Assembly: GCA_023150805.1 (NCBI GenBank)
Contig: JAKLKF010000004.1
Location: forward strand, 1 to 64,000
Direction of reading: 5' to 3'
Source of the DNA: Myxococcota bacterium
GTDB lineage: Bacteria > Myxococcota_A > UBA796 > UBA2385
Length of the DNA: 64,000 bases
Shown: one piece after another, positions 53,717 through 63,260 of the stretch
Numbering within the stretch: the first letter of the stretch is position 1
How the letters are laid out: the number at the start of each line of letters is the position of its first letter
Position numbers and translations under genes: made by a program
Notes under the pieces: generated by a model
The model's input: the letters and a program-made list of their open reading frames with translations, nothing else
Database searches by the model: none
Told to the model about the DNA's origin: nothing

Positions 53717-55842
53717 GGTCCGGGCCCTGGACCCGTGGCCAGGCCGACGACGGCCCCGGCCGCGACGTGCGCCTGGCCTGGCCCCGCCTGGTGCCCCGCT
53801 TCGAGGCGGTGTCCGACGGCCTGCGCAAGCTGGGCCACCCCATCGAGGCCGGCTGGCTGCTGGTGGCCCTGGTCGAGGCCGAGCTGCGCCGCGGTGGCGA
53901 GCTGGCCCCCGAGGCGCGCCGGCTGGCACTGCGCGCGGCGGAGCTCTTCGACGCCGGCCGGGCCCGCCTGCTGGCGGCGCGCCTGGCGGCCGCGGCGGGC
54001 GACGTGTCCGGCGCGGCCCGCCTGCTGCGCGAGGGGGGCGAGGAGGAGGCCGCGCGGGCCCTGCTGGAGGAGGCGCCCCGGCGTGTGCCGCTGGGCGACG
54101 CGATGGTGGGCGTGCGCGACCCGGGGCGGGCCGCGACCGAGCCGGCGATGGTCCGCCAGGGCGCCGCGGCGGCGCTGGCCCGGGTGGCCGCGCACGGGCG
54201 CCTGGACGTGGCGCGGGCGCTGGCGCTGGCCCTGGAGCTGCCGGAGCCGACCAGCCCGGCGCTGGCGGGCGCGCAGGCGCGGGTGCAGGAGGCCGAGGGC
54301 CTGGCCCGAAAGGGACGCCTGCTGGACGCCGCGAGCGCCTGGCGCGCCGCCGAGCAGCCCGAGCGGGCCCTGGCCGAGCTGTGCCGCGTGCCCCACGGCG
54401 ACCCCGACTGGCGCGAGGCCTGTCGCCAGGCCGTCGAGCTGGCCGTGCAGCTCGACCACCTGGGCTTCGAGCTCGACCACCTGGTCGCGCCCTGGATCCG
54501 CAGCGGCCCCACCAGCCCGCGCGAGCGGGACGCCTTCGCCTCGCTGGCGGAGCTGTACCGCGACCACGCGCAGCCCGAGGCCGCCCGCGAGACCCTGGAG
54601 GCCGCCCTGCGGGCCTTCCCCGCGGACCCCGTCCTGGCCGCCGCCTGCGCGGCCCTGCCGCCGCGGCCCGCCCTGGCGCCCCGCACCTCGGCGCCGCTGC
54701 CGGACCTGCCGGACCTGCCGGACCTGCCGCCGCTGCCCCCTCCGCCGTCGGCCCGGGGCGCGTCCCCCTCGCCCCCCGGCCCCTCGCCCACCCCTCCCCG
54801 CCGCCCCCGCCCCGACGACGACGACGGCGCCACCATCGTCCCCGACTCGCTGGACAGCATCCTGCCCGCCGGGGACGGCGCCCGGGCGACGACGGCCCCC
54901 CAGGTGACCGCCTGGGGGCGCAGCCGCGTCGAGGCCGGGCCCCGTCGCTCGCAGGTGCCCCGCGCCGCGCGCCCGGGCGTGCCCGCGCCCACCGGCGACG
55001 CCCGGGTGGTCTTCGCGCCCGGCCAGGTGGTCGCCGAGCGCTACCGCATCGACGCCGAGCTGGGCGAGGGCGGCATGGGCACCGTCTTCCAGGCCTGGGA
55101 TCTCGAGCTGCACGAGGCGGTGGCGCTCAAGGTGCTGACGGTGCCCGTGCACAGCGAGAAGCTGGTCGAGCGCTTCCGCCGCGAGCTGCGCCTGGCGCGC
55201 CGCCTCACCCACGACAACGTGGTGCGCGTCCACGACCTCGGCCTGTACCAGGGCTGGCGCTACATCAGCATGGAGCTGCTGTCCGGGGCCGACCTGTCCC
55301 ATCGCCTGCGCAGCGGCCCGCCGCCCCTGGCCATGGCGGTGGACCTGGTGTGCCAGGCGGCCGAGGGGCTGTTCGCCGCCCACCAGCAGGGCGTCGTGCA
55401 CCGCGACGTGAAGTCGGCCAACCTGTTCCTGACCGACGAGGGGCGGGTCAAGGTGATGGACTTCGGGCTGGCCGCCTCGCAGCAGGTCGAGGGCGCGCTC
55501 CGCATGACCCACGCGGGCACCGTCGCCGGCTCGCCGGCCTACATGGCGCCCGAGCAGGGCAGCAGCCTGGATCGGGCCACCGCGCAGAGCGACCAGTACA
55601 GCCTGGGCGTGGTGGCCTACGAGCTGCTGACCGGGGGCCTGCCCTTCGAGCACCCCGAGCTGCTGCCCCTGCTGCGGCTGCACGCCGAGGCCCCCGTGCC
55701 CTCGCTGCGCGGGCGGGACCCGGCGATCCCCGCCGCCCTGGAGGCCGCCGTGCTGCGCGCGCTGCAGAAGGCGCCCCAGGACCGCCACACCGACTGCCGG
55801 GCCTTCGCCCAGGCGCTGCGCGCCGCCGTGGTCCCCCGGTGA
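53713..55842 (+). CDS. Serine/threonine protein kinase with TPR-like N-terminus
   Basis: 709-aa protein. The GTG start at 53713 overlaps the pilT stop. The N-terminal half is helical and TPR-like (LRAAELFDAGRARLLAARLAAAAGDVSGAARLL). A Pro-rich linker follows, with a 9-bp (CTGCCGGAC) tandem repeat near 54.70 kb. The kinase domain (about 440-705) has YRIDAELGEGGMGTVF, VALKVL, HRDVKSANLF (about 560) and KVMDFGLA (about 580), then AGSPAYMAPEQ. It may modulate type IV pilus retraction. No membrane helix is seen. Confidence 0.93.
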
Positions 55843-56981
55843 CCGCAGCCTGCGCCCTGGCCGGCCGCTGCGGCGGCTGCCCGTGGATCGACCGCCCCCT
55901 GGAGGCGCAGCGCGCCCACCGGGTCGAGGCCCTCCGGCGCGCCTGGCAGCAGGCGGGCCTGGATCCCGCGGCCCTCGCCGCCCTCCCCCTCCACCCGGCC
56001 GGCGACCTGGGCCTGCGGGACCGGGCCGACCTGTCCCTGCGGCGCGACGGGGCAGCGCTCACCATCGGCCTGCGCAGCCTGGACGGCGCCGAGCTGGTCG
56101 ACCTGCCGACCTGCCCGGTGCAGAGCCCCGCCCTGGCCGCCGCCTACGCCCACCTGCGCGCCGACCCGCCCCCCCTGCTGACGCGCGCGGGCCTGCGCCT
56201 GCGGGTGGGGCCCCAGGGCCAGCGCGGGCTGTGGCTGGACGCCGCCAACGCCGAGCTGAAGGCCCTGCTGGACGAGGGCGCGTGGCTGTCGCGGCTGCTC
56301 GACCAGGGCGTGGTGCTCGAGGCCGGACAGAAGCACAAGCGGGTGCTGCCGGGCGAGGCCGGCCGGCCGCGCCTGGGCCGGCCCGAGGTGGCGCCCTGGT
56401 CGCTCACCCGCCTGGGCGCGGGCACGACCCCGGTCTTCACGGCGGTGTCGGGCTTCACCCAGCCGGGCATGGCGGCGAACCTGGTGCTGGTCGACGCGGT
56501 GCGGGGGGCGGCGAGGGCCAGCGGGGCCCGGCGCTGGCTGGAGCTGGGCGCGGGCGCCGGCAACCTGACGCTGATGCTGGCCGGCGAGGGCTGGCAGGTG
56601 GCCGCCGTCGAGCTGGACCCGGTGGCGCGGCAGGGCCTGCTGGCCGGGGCGAGGGCCGCCGGCTGCGAGGATCGGATCCGCCTGGCCCGCGGCAACCTGC
56701 AGCGCGTGGACGAGGCGCTGGCCGCCGAAGCCGCCCAGGCCGAGGGGCTGCTGGTCGACCCGCCCCGCTCGGGCCTGGGCGCGCTGGTGCCGACCCTGGC
56801 CCTGCTGCCCGCCGACCGCCTGCCACCGGCGATCGTGCACGTCTCCTGCTGGACCGAGAGCTTCGCCGCCGACACCGCCCGCCTGCTGGACCTGGGCTAC
56901 CTCCTGGAGCGGATCGAGGGCGTCGACCAGTTCCCGCACACGCCCCAGGCGGAGTGGGTGGCGCTGCTGCGCCGGGGGTGA
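55839..56981 (+). CDS. RNA (uracil-5-)methyltransferase, RlmD/TrmA-like
   Basis: 380-aa class I SAM methyltransferase. N-terminal Fe-S type Cys region (CALAGRCGGCPW), then FTQPGMAANLVLVDAV, motif I RRWLELGAGAGNLTLMLA, LLVDPPRSGLG (motif IV) and HVSCWTESFAADTARLLDLGYLLERIEGVDQFPHT, with the catalytic Cys in SCW. No TRAM domain. GTG start overlaps the kinase stop as GTGA. Target may be rRNA or tRNA uridine; RlmD versus other members is not decided. Confidence 0.88.
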   Translation: MTAACALAGRCGGCPWIDRPLEAQRAHRVEALRRAWQQAGLDPAALAALPLHPAGDLGLRDRADLSLRRDGAALTIGLRSLDGAELVDLPTCPVQSPALAAAYAHLRADPPPLLTRAGLRLRVGPQGQRGLWLDAANAELKALLDEGAWLSRLLDQGVVLEAGQKHKRVLPGEAGRPRLGRPEVAPWSLTRLGAGTTPVFTAVSGFTQPGMAANLVLVDAVRGAARASGARRWLELGAGAGNLTLMLAGEGWQVAAVELDPVARQGLLAGARAAGCEDRIRLARGNLQRVDEALAAEAAQAEGLLVDPPRSGLGALVPTLALLPADRLPPAIVHVSCWTESFAADTARLLDLGYLLERIEGVDQFPHTPQAEWVALLRRG

Positions 56982-57035
56982 ACGACGCGCGACCCGCGCC
57001 CACCGGGCTATCCTGACCGGAACCCCGGAGGCCCC

Positions 57036-58596
57036 GTGTCGCGCTCGTCTCTCCCCTCGTGGTCCCGCCGCCGCGTGCTCCAGGCCGCCGGCACCGGCAC
57101 GGCCATGGCCTCGATGCCCGCCTTCCTGGCCGCCTGCGGCCCCAAGCAGGCCGAGCCCGTCGCCCTGGCCGCCCCCACACCCGCGGGCCTGCCCGACGAC
57201 CCCTTCCTGACCTGGTTCGGCATCGACGAGGCGACGATCCGCACCGTGATGGCCGAGCTGACGGCCCGGGGCGCGGACTGGGCCGACCTGTACTTCCAGC
57301 ACGCCCGCACCACCAGCGCCTCGATGGAGGACGGCATCATCGGCGAGGCCAGCGCCCGCGTGGAGCAGGGCGTCGGCCTGCGCTGCGTGGTCGGCGACCA
57401 GGTCGGCTACGCCTTTACCGAGGACCTGTCGCTGCCGGCCATGCTGGGCGCCGCCCGCACCGCCGCCGCCATCGCCAAGGGGACCACCGCGGCCACCCCC
57501 GAGCACTACAGCCTGGGCAGCCTGGGCGGTCGCTACGCCCTGGCCGTGCCCTGGGACCAGGTCGGCATCGGCGAGCGCCTGCCCATCCTGTCCCGGTGCG
57601 AGGCCCTGGTCCGCCAGAAGGAGGCGGCGACCCAGAAGGTCAGCGTCTCGTGGACGGACACCGACGAGCGGGTGCTCATCGCCGACCTGTCCGGTCGGGT
57701 CACCGTCGACCGCCGCCCGATGAGCCGGCTGTGGGTGAACGTGACGGCCAAGAAGGGCGACCAGGTCCAGTCCAACCGCAGCAACCTGGCCGGTCGCCGG
57801 GGGCTGGACTGGTACACCGAGGCGCGGCTGGACCAGGTCTGCCAGGAGGCGGTCGACCGCACGATGGTGCTGTTCGAGGCGCGGCGCCCGCCCGCCGGCG
57901 AGCTGCCGGTCGTCCTGGCGGCCGGCGCCAGCGGCATCCTGCTGCACGAGGCGATCGGACACGGGCTCGAGGCGGACTTCAACCGCAAGGGCACCAGCAT
58001 CTACGCCGACCTGATGGGCAAGCAGATCGCCCCCGACTTCGTCACCATCGTGGACGATGGCACGCAGGACGGCGAGCGCGGGGCGCTCAACGTCGACGAC
58101 GAGGGCACCGAGGGCCAGCGCACCGTCCTGGTCGAGGGCGGCGTGCTGAAGAGCTACCTGCACGATCGCATCTCGGCCCGGCACTACGGCATCCCCTCGA
58201 CCGGAAGCGGCCGGCGCGAGTCCTACAAGCAGGATGCGCTCGACCTACATGCTGGACGGACCGCACGACAAGGACGAGATCATCGCCAGCGTCGACCGGG
58301 GCATCATCGCCGAGACCTTCACCAACGGCCAGGTGCAGATCGGCGCCGGCGACTTCACCTTCTACATCAAGAACGGTTGGCTCATCGAGGGCGGCAAGGT
58401 GACGGCCCCGATCAAGGACTGCAACATCATCGGAAACGGTCCCGACGCGCTGCGCAAGGTGACGATGGCGGCGGCGGACAGCAAGCTCGACACCGGCGGC
58501 TGGACCTGCGGCAAGGACGGGCAGGGCGTGCCCGTCAGCCAGGGCCTGCCCACCATCCTGGTCAGCGCCATGACCGTCGGAGGCACCCGTGGTTGA
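57036..58596 (+). pseudogene. tldD: TldD-like metalloprotease, interrupted by a frameshift
   Basis: TldD-type protein whose first part (GTG 57036 to about 58230) has a twin-arginine-like signal (SRRRVLQAAGTGTAMASMPAFLAAC) with a lipobox, and LLHEAIGHGLEADFNRKGTSIYADLMG (HExxxH). After GRRESYKQ the frame shifts by 1 nt to MRSTYMLDGPHDKDEI and runs to 58596 with the normal C-terminus. About five residues of the usual motif are missing at the join, so a small deletion (about 16 nt) is likely. It could also be an assembly error. It overlaps the tldE gene by 8 bp. Confidence 0.8.
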
Positions 58597-59902
58597 CACC
58601 CTGCTCTCTCTCGCGGGCGCCGCGGTGGAGTCGGCGAAGGCGGCCGGCGCCGCCGAGGCCTGGGCCAGCACCAGCCGCAGCCGGCAGGTGGAGTTCAGCG
58701 TGCGCGACGGCGTGCTGGAGAAGGTCAGCGAGGCCACCAGCCAGAGCCTGTCCCTGCAGGTGTGGGTGGACGGTCGCTACTCCTCGACCAGCAGCACCGA
58801 CCTGCGCCCCGAGGAGCTGGCCCGCCTCGCGCGGGAGGCCGTCGAGCTGACCCGGGCGCTCCAGCCCGATCCGCACCGGCAGGTGCCCGACCCGGCCCTG
58901 TTCGCCGGCCGGGCCACGGTCGACCTGGACCTGGTGGACCCCACCGTCCAGGCGCTCACCCGCGAGCAGCGCGAGGCGCTGTGCCGGGAGCAGAACGAGG
59001 CGCTGGCCGGCCAGGACAAGGTGATCAGCGCCACCAGCGGCAGCACCGACGGCCACGGCGCCTCGGCCATGGTGAGCAGCAACGGCTTCCAGGGCAGCCA
59101 GGAGAGCACCTGGCTGTGGATCGGCAGCGAGGTGACCCTGCAGGACGCCGTGGGCCGCCCCGAGGGCTGGATGTGGGCCGGCGGCCCGCACCGGGCGATG
59201 GTCCCCGCGCCCGCCCAGGTGGCGGCCGAGGCGATGAAGCGCGCGCGCGACCGCCTGGGCAGCCAGAAGGGCCCCACCACCCGCGGCCTGATGGTGGTCG
59301 AGCCCTCGGCGGCCGGGCGCCTGCTGCAGAGCCTGCTCGCCGCGGCGAACGCCGGCGCCGTCCAGCAGGGCCGCAGCTTCTGGGGCAGCCGCCTGGGCAA
59401 GAAGGCGGTCAGCGGCAAGCTCACCGTCACCGACGAGCCCCTGCTGCCCCGCGGGCTGGCCAGCCGCCTGTACGACGGCGAGGGCATCGCCGCGAAAGCC
59501 ATGCCCCTCATCGAGGGCGGCGTCTTCAAGAACCTGTACGTCGACACCTACTACGGCCGCAAGCTCGGCATGGCGCCCACCACCGGCGGGCCCAGCAACC
59601 GCGTGGTCAAGCCCGGCAAGCGCGCCCTGGCGGCGATCATGAGCGATCTCGGCGAGGGCGTGCTGGTCACCTCCTGGCTGGGGGGCAACGCCGACAGCAC
59701 GACCGGCGACTTCTCGCTGGGCATGCGCGGCCACCACGTCACCAAGGGCCGGGCGGGACCGCCCATCGGCGAGATGAACGTCACCGGCAACCTGGTCGAC
59801 CTGTTCAGCCGCCTGGTCGAGGTCGGCAACGACCCCTGGCCCTACAGCGCGCTGCGGGCGCCGACCCTGGTCTTCGAGGGGGTGGACTTCAGCGGGGCCT
59901 GA
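58589..59902 (+). CDS. tldE: TldE/PmbA-family protein
   Basis: 437-aa TldD/PmbA family protein, the non-catalytic partner (TldE) in known pairs. It has GLMVVEPSAAGRLLQSLLAAANAGAVQQGRSFWGSRLGKKAVSGKLTVTDEP and a Gly-rich C-terminus (GNADSTTGDFSLGMRGHHV). It begins with GTG at 58589, overlapping tldD. The pair cleaves peptides, for instance in maturation of small natural products; here the partner tldD seems interrupted. Confidence 0.9.
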   Translation: MVDTLLSLAGAAVESAKAAGAAEAWASTSRSRQVEFSVRDGVLEKVSEATSQSLSLQVWVDGRYSSTSSTDLRPEELARLAREAVELTRALQPDPHRQVPDPALFAGRATVDLDLVDPTVQALTREQREALCREQNEALAGQDKVISATSGSTDGHGASAMVSSNGFQGSQESTWLWIGSEVTLQDAVGRPEGWMWAGGPHRAMVPAPAQVAAEAMKRARDRLGSQKGPTTRGLMVVEPSAAGRLLQSLLAAANAGAVQQGRSFWGSRLGKKAVSGKLTVTDEPLLPRGLASRLYDGEGIAAKAMPLIEGGVFKNLYVDTYYGRKLGMAPTTGGPSNRVVKPGKRALAAIMSDLGEGVLVTSWLGGNADSTTGDFSLGMRGHHVTKGRAGPPIGEMNVTGNLVDLFSRLVEVGNDPWPYSALRAPTLVFEGVDFSGA

Positions 59903-60013
59903 GGAGGGCGAGCGGGCCGCGCGACATCCTGCGACACCGCTCCACAGCTCGCGACACCCCCCTCGCCGCGCCTGTTGCACCATGGTCGGGCACCCTCCTC
60001 CCGCGGAGCCGCC

Positions 60014-60451
60014 ATGGACCGGCGCGGCCTCACCCTCGTCGAGCTGCTGATCTCCCTCGCCCTGGCCGGCGTCCTGGCCGCGGTGGCGGCGCCGGCCTGG
60101 GAGGACGCGAAGCTGCGGGCCGAGCGGGCCGAGCTGCCCTCGCACCTCGACGGCATCGCCCGGGCCGAGCAGGCCCACCACCTGGCGACCGGACACTGGG
60201 TGCCGGCGGAGCGCTTCGCGCCGGACGCGCGGCCGGGGCGCAAGGCGCGGGAGTGGGCGGCCTCGGGCGGCTTCCAGGACCTGGGCTGGGCGCCCGAGGG
60301 GCCGGTGCGGGGCAGCTACGCCGTCTACGTGAGCGCCCGCGGCTTCGAGGCGCACGGCGTGAGCGACCTGGACGGGGACGGGGCCTGGAGCTGGTGGCGC
60401 GCGCAGGGCCAGGGGCCGGCGGAGACCCTGTCGGCGCCCGACGAGTACTGA
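60014..60451 (+). CDS. Type IV pilin-like / pseudopilin protein
   Basis: 145-aa prepilin. MDRRG|LTLVELLISLALAGVLAAVAAPAW has the prepilin peptidase site after Gly and the Glu at position 5 of the mature chain, followed by a helix that enters the membrane. The globular part is short, with a GDGAWSWW end. It probably belongs to the pilus or a type II secretion pseudopilus; no other pilin gene is adjacent. The ATG at 60014 follows a poor ribosome site (GGAG at some distance). Confidence 0.85.
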   Translation: MDRRGLTLVELLISLALAGVLAAVAAPAWEDAKLRAERAELPSHLDGIARAEQAHHLATGHWVPAERFAPDARPGRKAREWAASGGFQDLGWAPEGPVRGSYAVYVSARGFEAHGVSDLDGDGAWSWWRAQGQGPAETLSAPDEY

Positions 60452-60469
60452 GCCAGCGGCGGGGTCCCG

Positions 60470-61132
60470 CTACAGGTCGTCGATCTTGTCCTGGACCTGG
60501 ACCTGGCTGGCGGTGCCGAACCAGGTCCAGGCGATGTCCATGCTGGCGCCGATGACGTAGGTCTTGGGCGGGGCGCGCTCGGCCCAGGTGTTGACCAGCT
60601 CGCCGGTGGGGTCGACGAGCACAGTGGACACGCCCCAGGCGCTGGCCCACCCCAGCGCGTCGGCGGTGTCGGCGGTCACGCCGTCCTCGTCGCGGCCGAC
60701 CAGGGCGACGACGGTGGCGTCCTCGACCGCACCCAGCCAGGTGGTCATGTTGGTGAAGGCGGGGTCGTCCATGTGACCGACCACCAGCACGACGTTGCGT
60801 CCGTAGAGGGAGTGCAGGCGGAAGGGGCTGCCCGCCTGGTCGGTGGCCACCAGGTCGTAGGCGGTGTCGCCGGCGTCGTAGCCCGTGCCCTTGATGACGG
60901 GCCCGGTGCCGGTGTCGTCGGTGGTGCCGCCGTCGGTGGTGCCGCCGTCGGTGGTGCCGCCGTCGCTGCCGGTGCCGGTGTCGTCGGTGGTGCTGCCGCC
61001 GTCGCCGGTGGCCCCCCCGTCGCCGGTGGGCACGCCCATGTTGTTGTCGCCGCCGCCCTGGCCGAAGGGATCGTCCCCCTTGGTGCCACAGGCGAGCAGG
61101 GGGAGGAGCAGGAGGGGGAGGATGGTGCGCAT
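60470..61132 (-). CDS. Lipoprotein with TDGG linker and redoxin-like domain
   Basis: 220-aa lipoprotein (MRTILPLLLLPLLACG). The N-terminal part is a GGATGDGG/DGGTTDGG linker, and the rest (about residues 85-220) resembles a peroxiredoxin or thioredoxin fold (SPFRLHSLYGRNVVLVVGH, VSTVLVDPTGELVNTW) but has no CxxC. It may be structural or bind a partner. Coding repeats at 60.92-60.99 kb. It is a sibling in style to the MopE-like lipoprotein. Confidence 0.75.
   Translation of the reverse strand: MRTILPLLLLPLLACGTKGDDPFGQGGGDNNMGVPTGDGGATGDGGSTTDDTGTGSDGGTTDGGTTDGGTTDDTGTGPVIKGTGYDAGDTAYDLVATDQAGSPFRLHSLYGRNVVLVVGHMDDPAFTNMTTWLGAVEDATVVALVGRDEDGVTADTADALGWASAWGVSTVLVDPTGELVNTWAERAPPKTYVIGASMDIAWTWFGTASQVQVQDKIDDL
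60920..60985. repeat. 15-bp tandem repeats in a lipoprotein gene
   Basis: Three close copies of gtcggtggtgccgcc lie at about 60.92-60.97 kb, followed by diverged copies. They encode the TDGG linker. Expected to vary in length between strains. Confidence 0.7.
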
Positions 61133-61158
61133 GGGGCGGAAGGTAGCACGACCCGCGC

Positions 61159-62457
61159 TCAGGGCAGGGCCTCGAGCCGATAGCGCCCGTCGGCCCAGGT
61201 CGCGCGCAGGACGGGGGCGGGGCCGGTGGAGGCCGGCCAGCCCTGGCAGACCAGGTCGCGCCCCTCGCGGAGCTCGGAGAGGCCGAGCAGCACCTCGCAG
61301 CCGTCGTGCCGGTCGCGGGTGCCCAGCCCGGTCCGGGGGGACACCAGGACCGGGCCACCGGCGGCGGGGGCCGGCAGCTCGGCCAGCAGCCGGGCCTCCG
61401 GCGCGAAGGCGGCGGCGGCCCGGCGGGCCAGGCCCAGGCCGTCCTGCAGGCCCAGGGCGGCGAGCAGGGCGGCGAGCAGGGCGGCGGCGGCGCGGCGGGG
61501 TGGCGAGCGCAACAGGGGGCCCAGGCCGGCGGCGGCGAGCAGCCCCAGCAGCGCGGCGGGCACGACCTGCATGCGCACGATGGCGGTCTCCAGGCCGGCC
61601 AGCCAGCCGGCGACGGCCGCGGCCTGGGCGAGCAGGAAGAGCAGGACCAGGCGGGCCGCGGGCGCGCCGCGGCGCAGGGCGAGGGCGCCGCCGACCAGGC
61701 CCAGGGCGAGCAGGAGCAGGCCGCCGCTGTCGAAGGCCTGGCGGCCGAGCAGCCCCAGGTCCGCCAGCCACGCGGTGGCGGAGAGGCGGTCGGTGAGGCC
61801 TTCCCAGTCGGCGTAGTCGACCGGCGAGGGGGCGTAGCCCGGCCCCGCGAGGGCGCGCAGCGCGATCCAGGCCAGCGGCCCCACCGCCGCGACCAGGGCC
61901 CGCGGGTCCCGCCGCCACGACAGGTACAGCGCCACGAGGGGCAGGCCCTCGGTGCGCGTGAGGGCCGCCAGGCCCACCAGCAGGTCGGCCGGCCACCAGC
62001 GGCCCTCCCCGGCGCGCGCGCGCAGGGCGAGGGCCAGGCCCCCCAGCACCAGGGCCAGGTAGGTCCCCTCCTGGTACAGGGCGGCGCTCCAGCACAGCCA
62101 GGGGCCGAACACGCCGACCGGGACGAAGAGCCAGCCCGCCGCCTGGGCCGCGGGGTCGCCGGCGGGACCGGCCATGCGGCGCGCGGCGACGGCCCCGGCG
62201 GCCACACCCAGGGCCGCGACCAGGGACAGGGCCAGGCGCGCGACCTGGTGGTCGCCGCCCAGGGCCGCGACCAGGGCGATCAGGAGCTGGGCGCCGGGCT
62301 GCCAGTCGCGGACCAGCAGGTGGTGGCGACCGGCCCAGCGCTGGAAGGCGTCGAAGGCGTAGGGCGTCGGCGTGGCGAGCACGACCGCGACGCGCGCCGC
62401 GGCCGCGAGCAGGAAGGCCGTCACGGGCAGGGCCAGCCCGGCGCGGGTGCCGGTCAC
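61159..62457 (-). CDS. Polytopic membrane glycosyltransferase-like protein
   Basis: 432-aa protein with about 10 membrane helices and a start VVTGTRAGLALPVTAFLLAAAARVAVVLATPTPYAFDAFQRWAGR (GTG at 62457). The first loop carries acidic residues as in GT39/GT87-like mannosyltransferases, and the second loop LVRDWQPGAQLLIALVAALGG fits that group. It ends in a short soluble domain with a DRHDGCEVL segment. It starts 7 bp after a lipoprotein gene. The substrate is unknown. Confidence 0.72.
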   Translation of the reverse strand: MTGTRAGLALPVTAFLLAAAARVAVVLATPTPYAFDAFQRWAGRHHLLVRDWQPGAQLLIALVAALGGDHQVARLALSLVAALGVAAGAVAARRMAGPAGDPAAQAAGWLFVPVGVFGPWLCWSAALYQEGTYLALVLGGLALALRARAGEGRWWPADLLVGLAALTRTEGLPLVALYLSWRRDPRALVAAVGPLAWIALRALAGPGYAPSPVDYADWEGLTDRLSATAWLADLGLLGRQAFDSGGLLLLALGLVGGALALRRGAPAARLVLLFLLAQAAAVAGWLAGLETAIVRMQVVPAALLGLLAAAGLGPLLRSPPRRAAAALLAALLAALGLQDGLGLARRAAAAFAPEARLLAELPAPAAGGPVLVSPRTGLGTRDRHDGCEVLLGLSELREGRDLVCQGWPASTGPAPVLRATWADGRYRLEALP

Positions 62458-62464
62458 GACCGGG

Positions 62465-63202
62465 TCAGAGGACGGCGGGGCACCAGGGAGGCGCCACCTG
62501 GCCCTGGACGGTCCACGCCGCGCAGCCGTCGCAGGCGACATCGCCGTCCAGCTCCAGCGCCTGCCGCTGGTCGAGCTGCGCGGCGAACAGGCCGTCGGTG
62601 GGCTCCAGCTCGCAGGTCTCGGGGGCGACGCGCCAGGCCCCCTCGACCGCGGTGGGATCCCCCTCGTCCAGGGCGACGAAGCCCCGCACGGCGGCGTCGG
62701 CCACACGGTCCTGGTCCAGCCGCAGGCTGTAGCGCAGGTCCAGGCTGACCAGGCCGTCCTGGCAGTCGACGTGGGCGCCGCAGGTGGTGGCCGCGGCGTC
62801 GAGCAGGATCAGCTCGCCCTGGCCGCGCAGCTCGACCGCGCCGTCCAGGTAGAGCTGCAGCCCGTCGGCGTCCAGCACGGCGAAGCGCTCCCCGGCGACC
62901 CACGCGCCGTCGGGGCCGTCGAAGCGCTGCAGGCTGCCCTCGACCACCGTGCCGTCCAGCGTGACGCAGCCGCCCGACCAGGTCTCCACGCCGTCCACCA
63001 GGTCGACGACCGGGCAGCCGTCATCCTGGGGCAGCGCGTCGGCGGGCGACAGGACCAGCTCGACCAGGCCGTCGGGCTGCACCGCCGACCAGGCCGCGCC
63101 GATGGCGGCCGGCGAGGCGAGCGGGGCCTGCGGCTCGGCCTGGGGCAGGCAGCCCCCGGCCAGGCCGAGTCCGAGCAGCAAGAGCGGGTGCGGGCGCGCC
63201 AT
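62465..63202 (-). CDS. Putative lipoprotein, unknown function
   Basis: 245-aa protein with a lipoprotein signal (MARPHPLLLLGLGLAGGC). The mature part is rich in beta strands with many paired Cys (CPVVDLVDGVETWSGGC, TTCGAHVDCQDG, CELEP, DVACDGCAAW), suggesting disulfides in a periplasmic or surface domain. No family is recognised. It precedes the membrane glycosyltransferase on the same strand. Confidence 0.7.
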   Translation of the reverse strand: MARPHPLLLLGLGLAGGCLPQAEPQAPLASPAAIGAAWSAVQPDGLVELVLSPADALPQDDGCPVVDLVDGVETWSGGCVTLDGTVVEGSLQRFDGPDGAWVAGERFAVLDADGLQLYLDGAVELRGQGELILLDAAATTCGAHVDCQDGLVSLDLRYSLRLDQDRVADAAVRGFVALDEGDPTAVEGAWRVAPETCELEPTDGLFAAQLDQRQALELDGDVACDGCAAWTVQGQVAPPWCPAVL

Positions 63203-63260
63203 GGTCCTCACCAGTATGGCCCTGGGGCGCCCACCGTCAAGGGCGCCCCGGAGGCGCCGG

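Noticed and set aside
60920-61030. Regular short repeats considered as a CRISPR array
   Set aside because: Units are 15 bp without unique spacers and encode the TDGG linker of a lipoprotein. No cas genes are present in the window.
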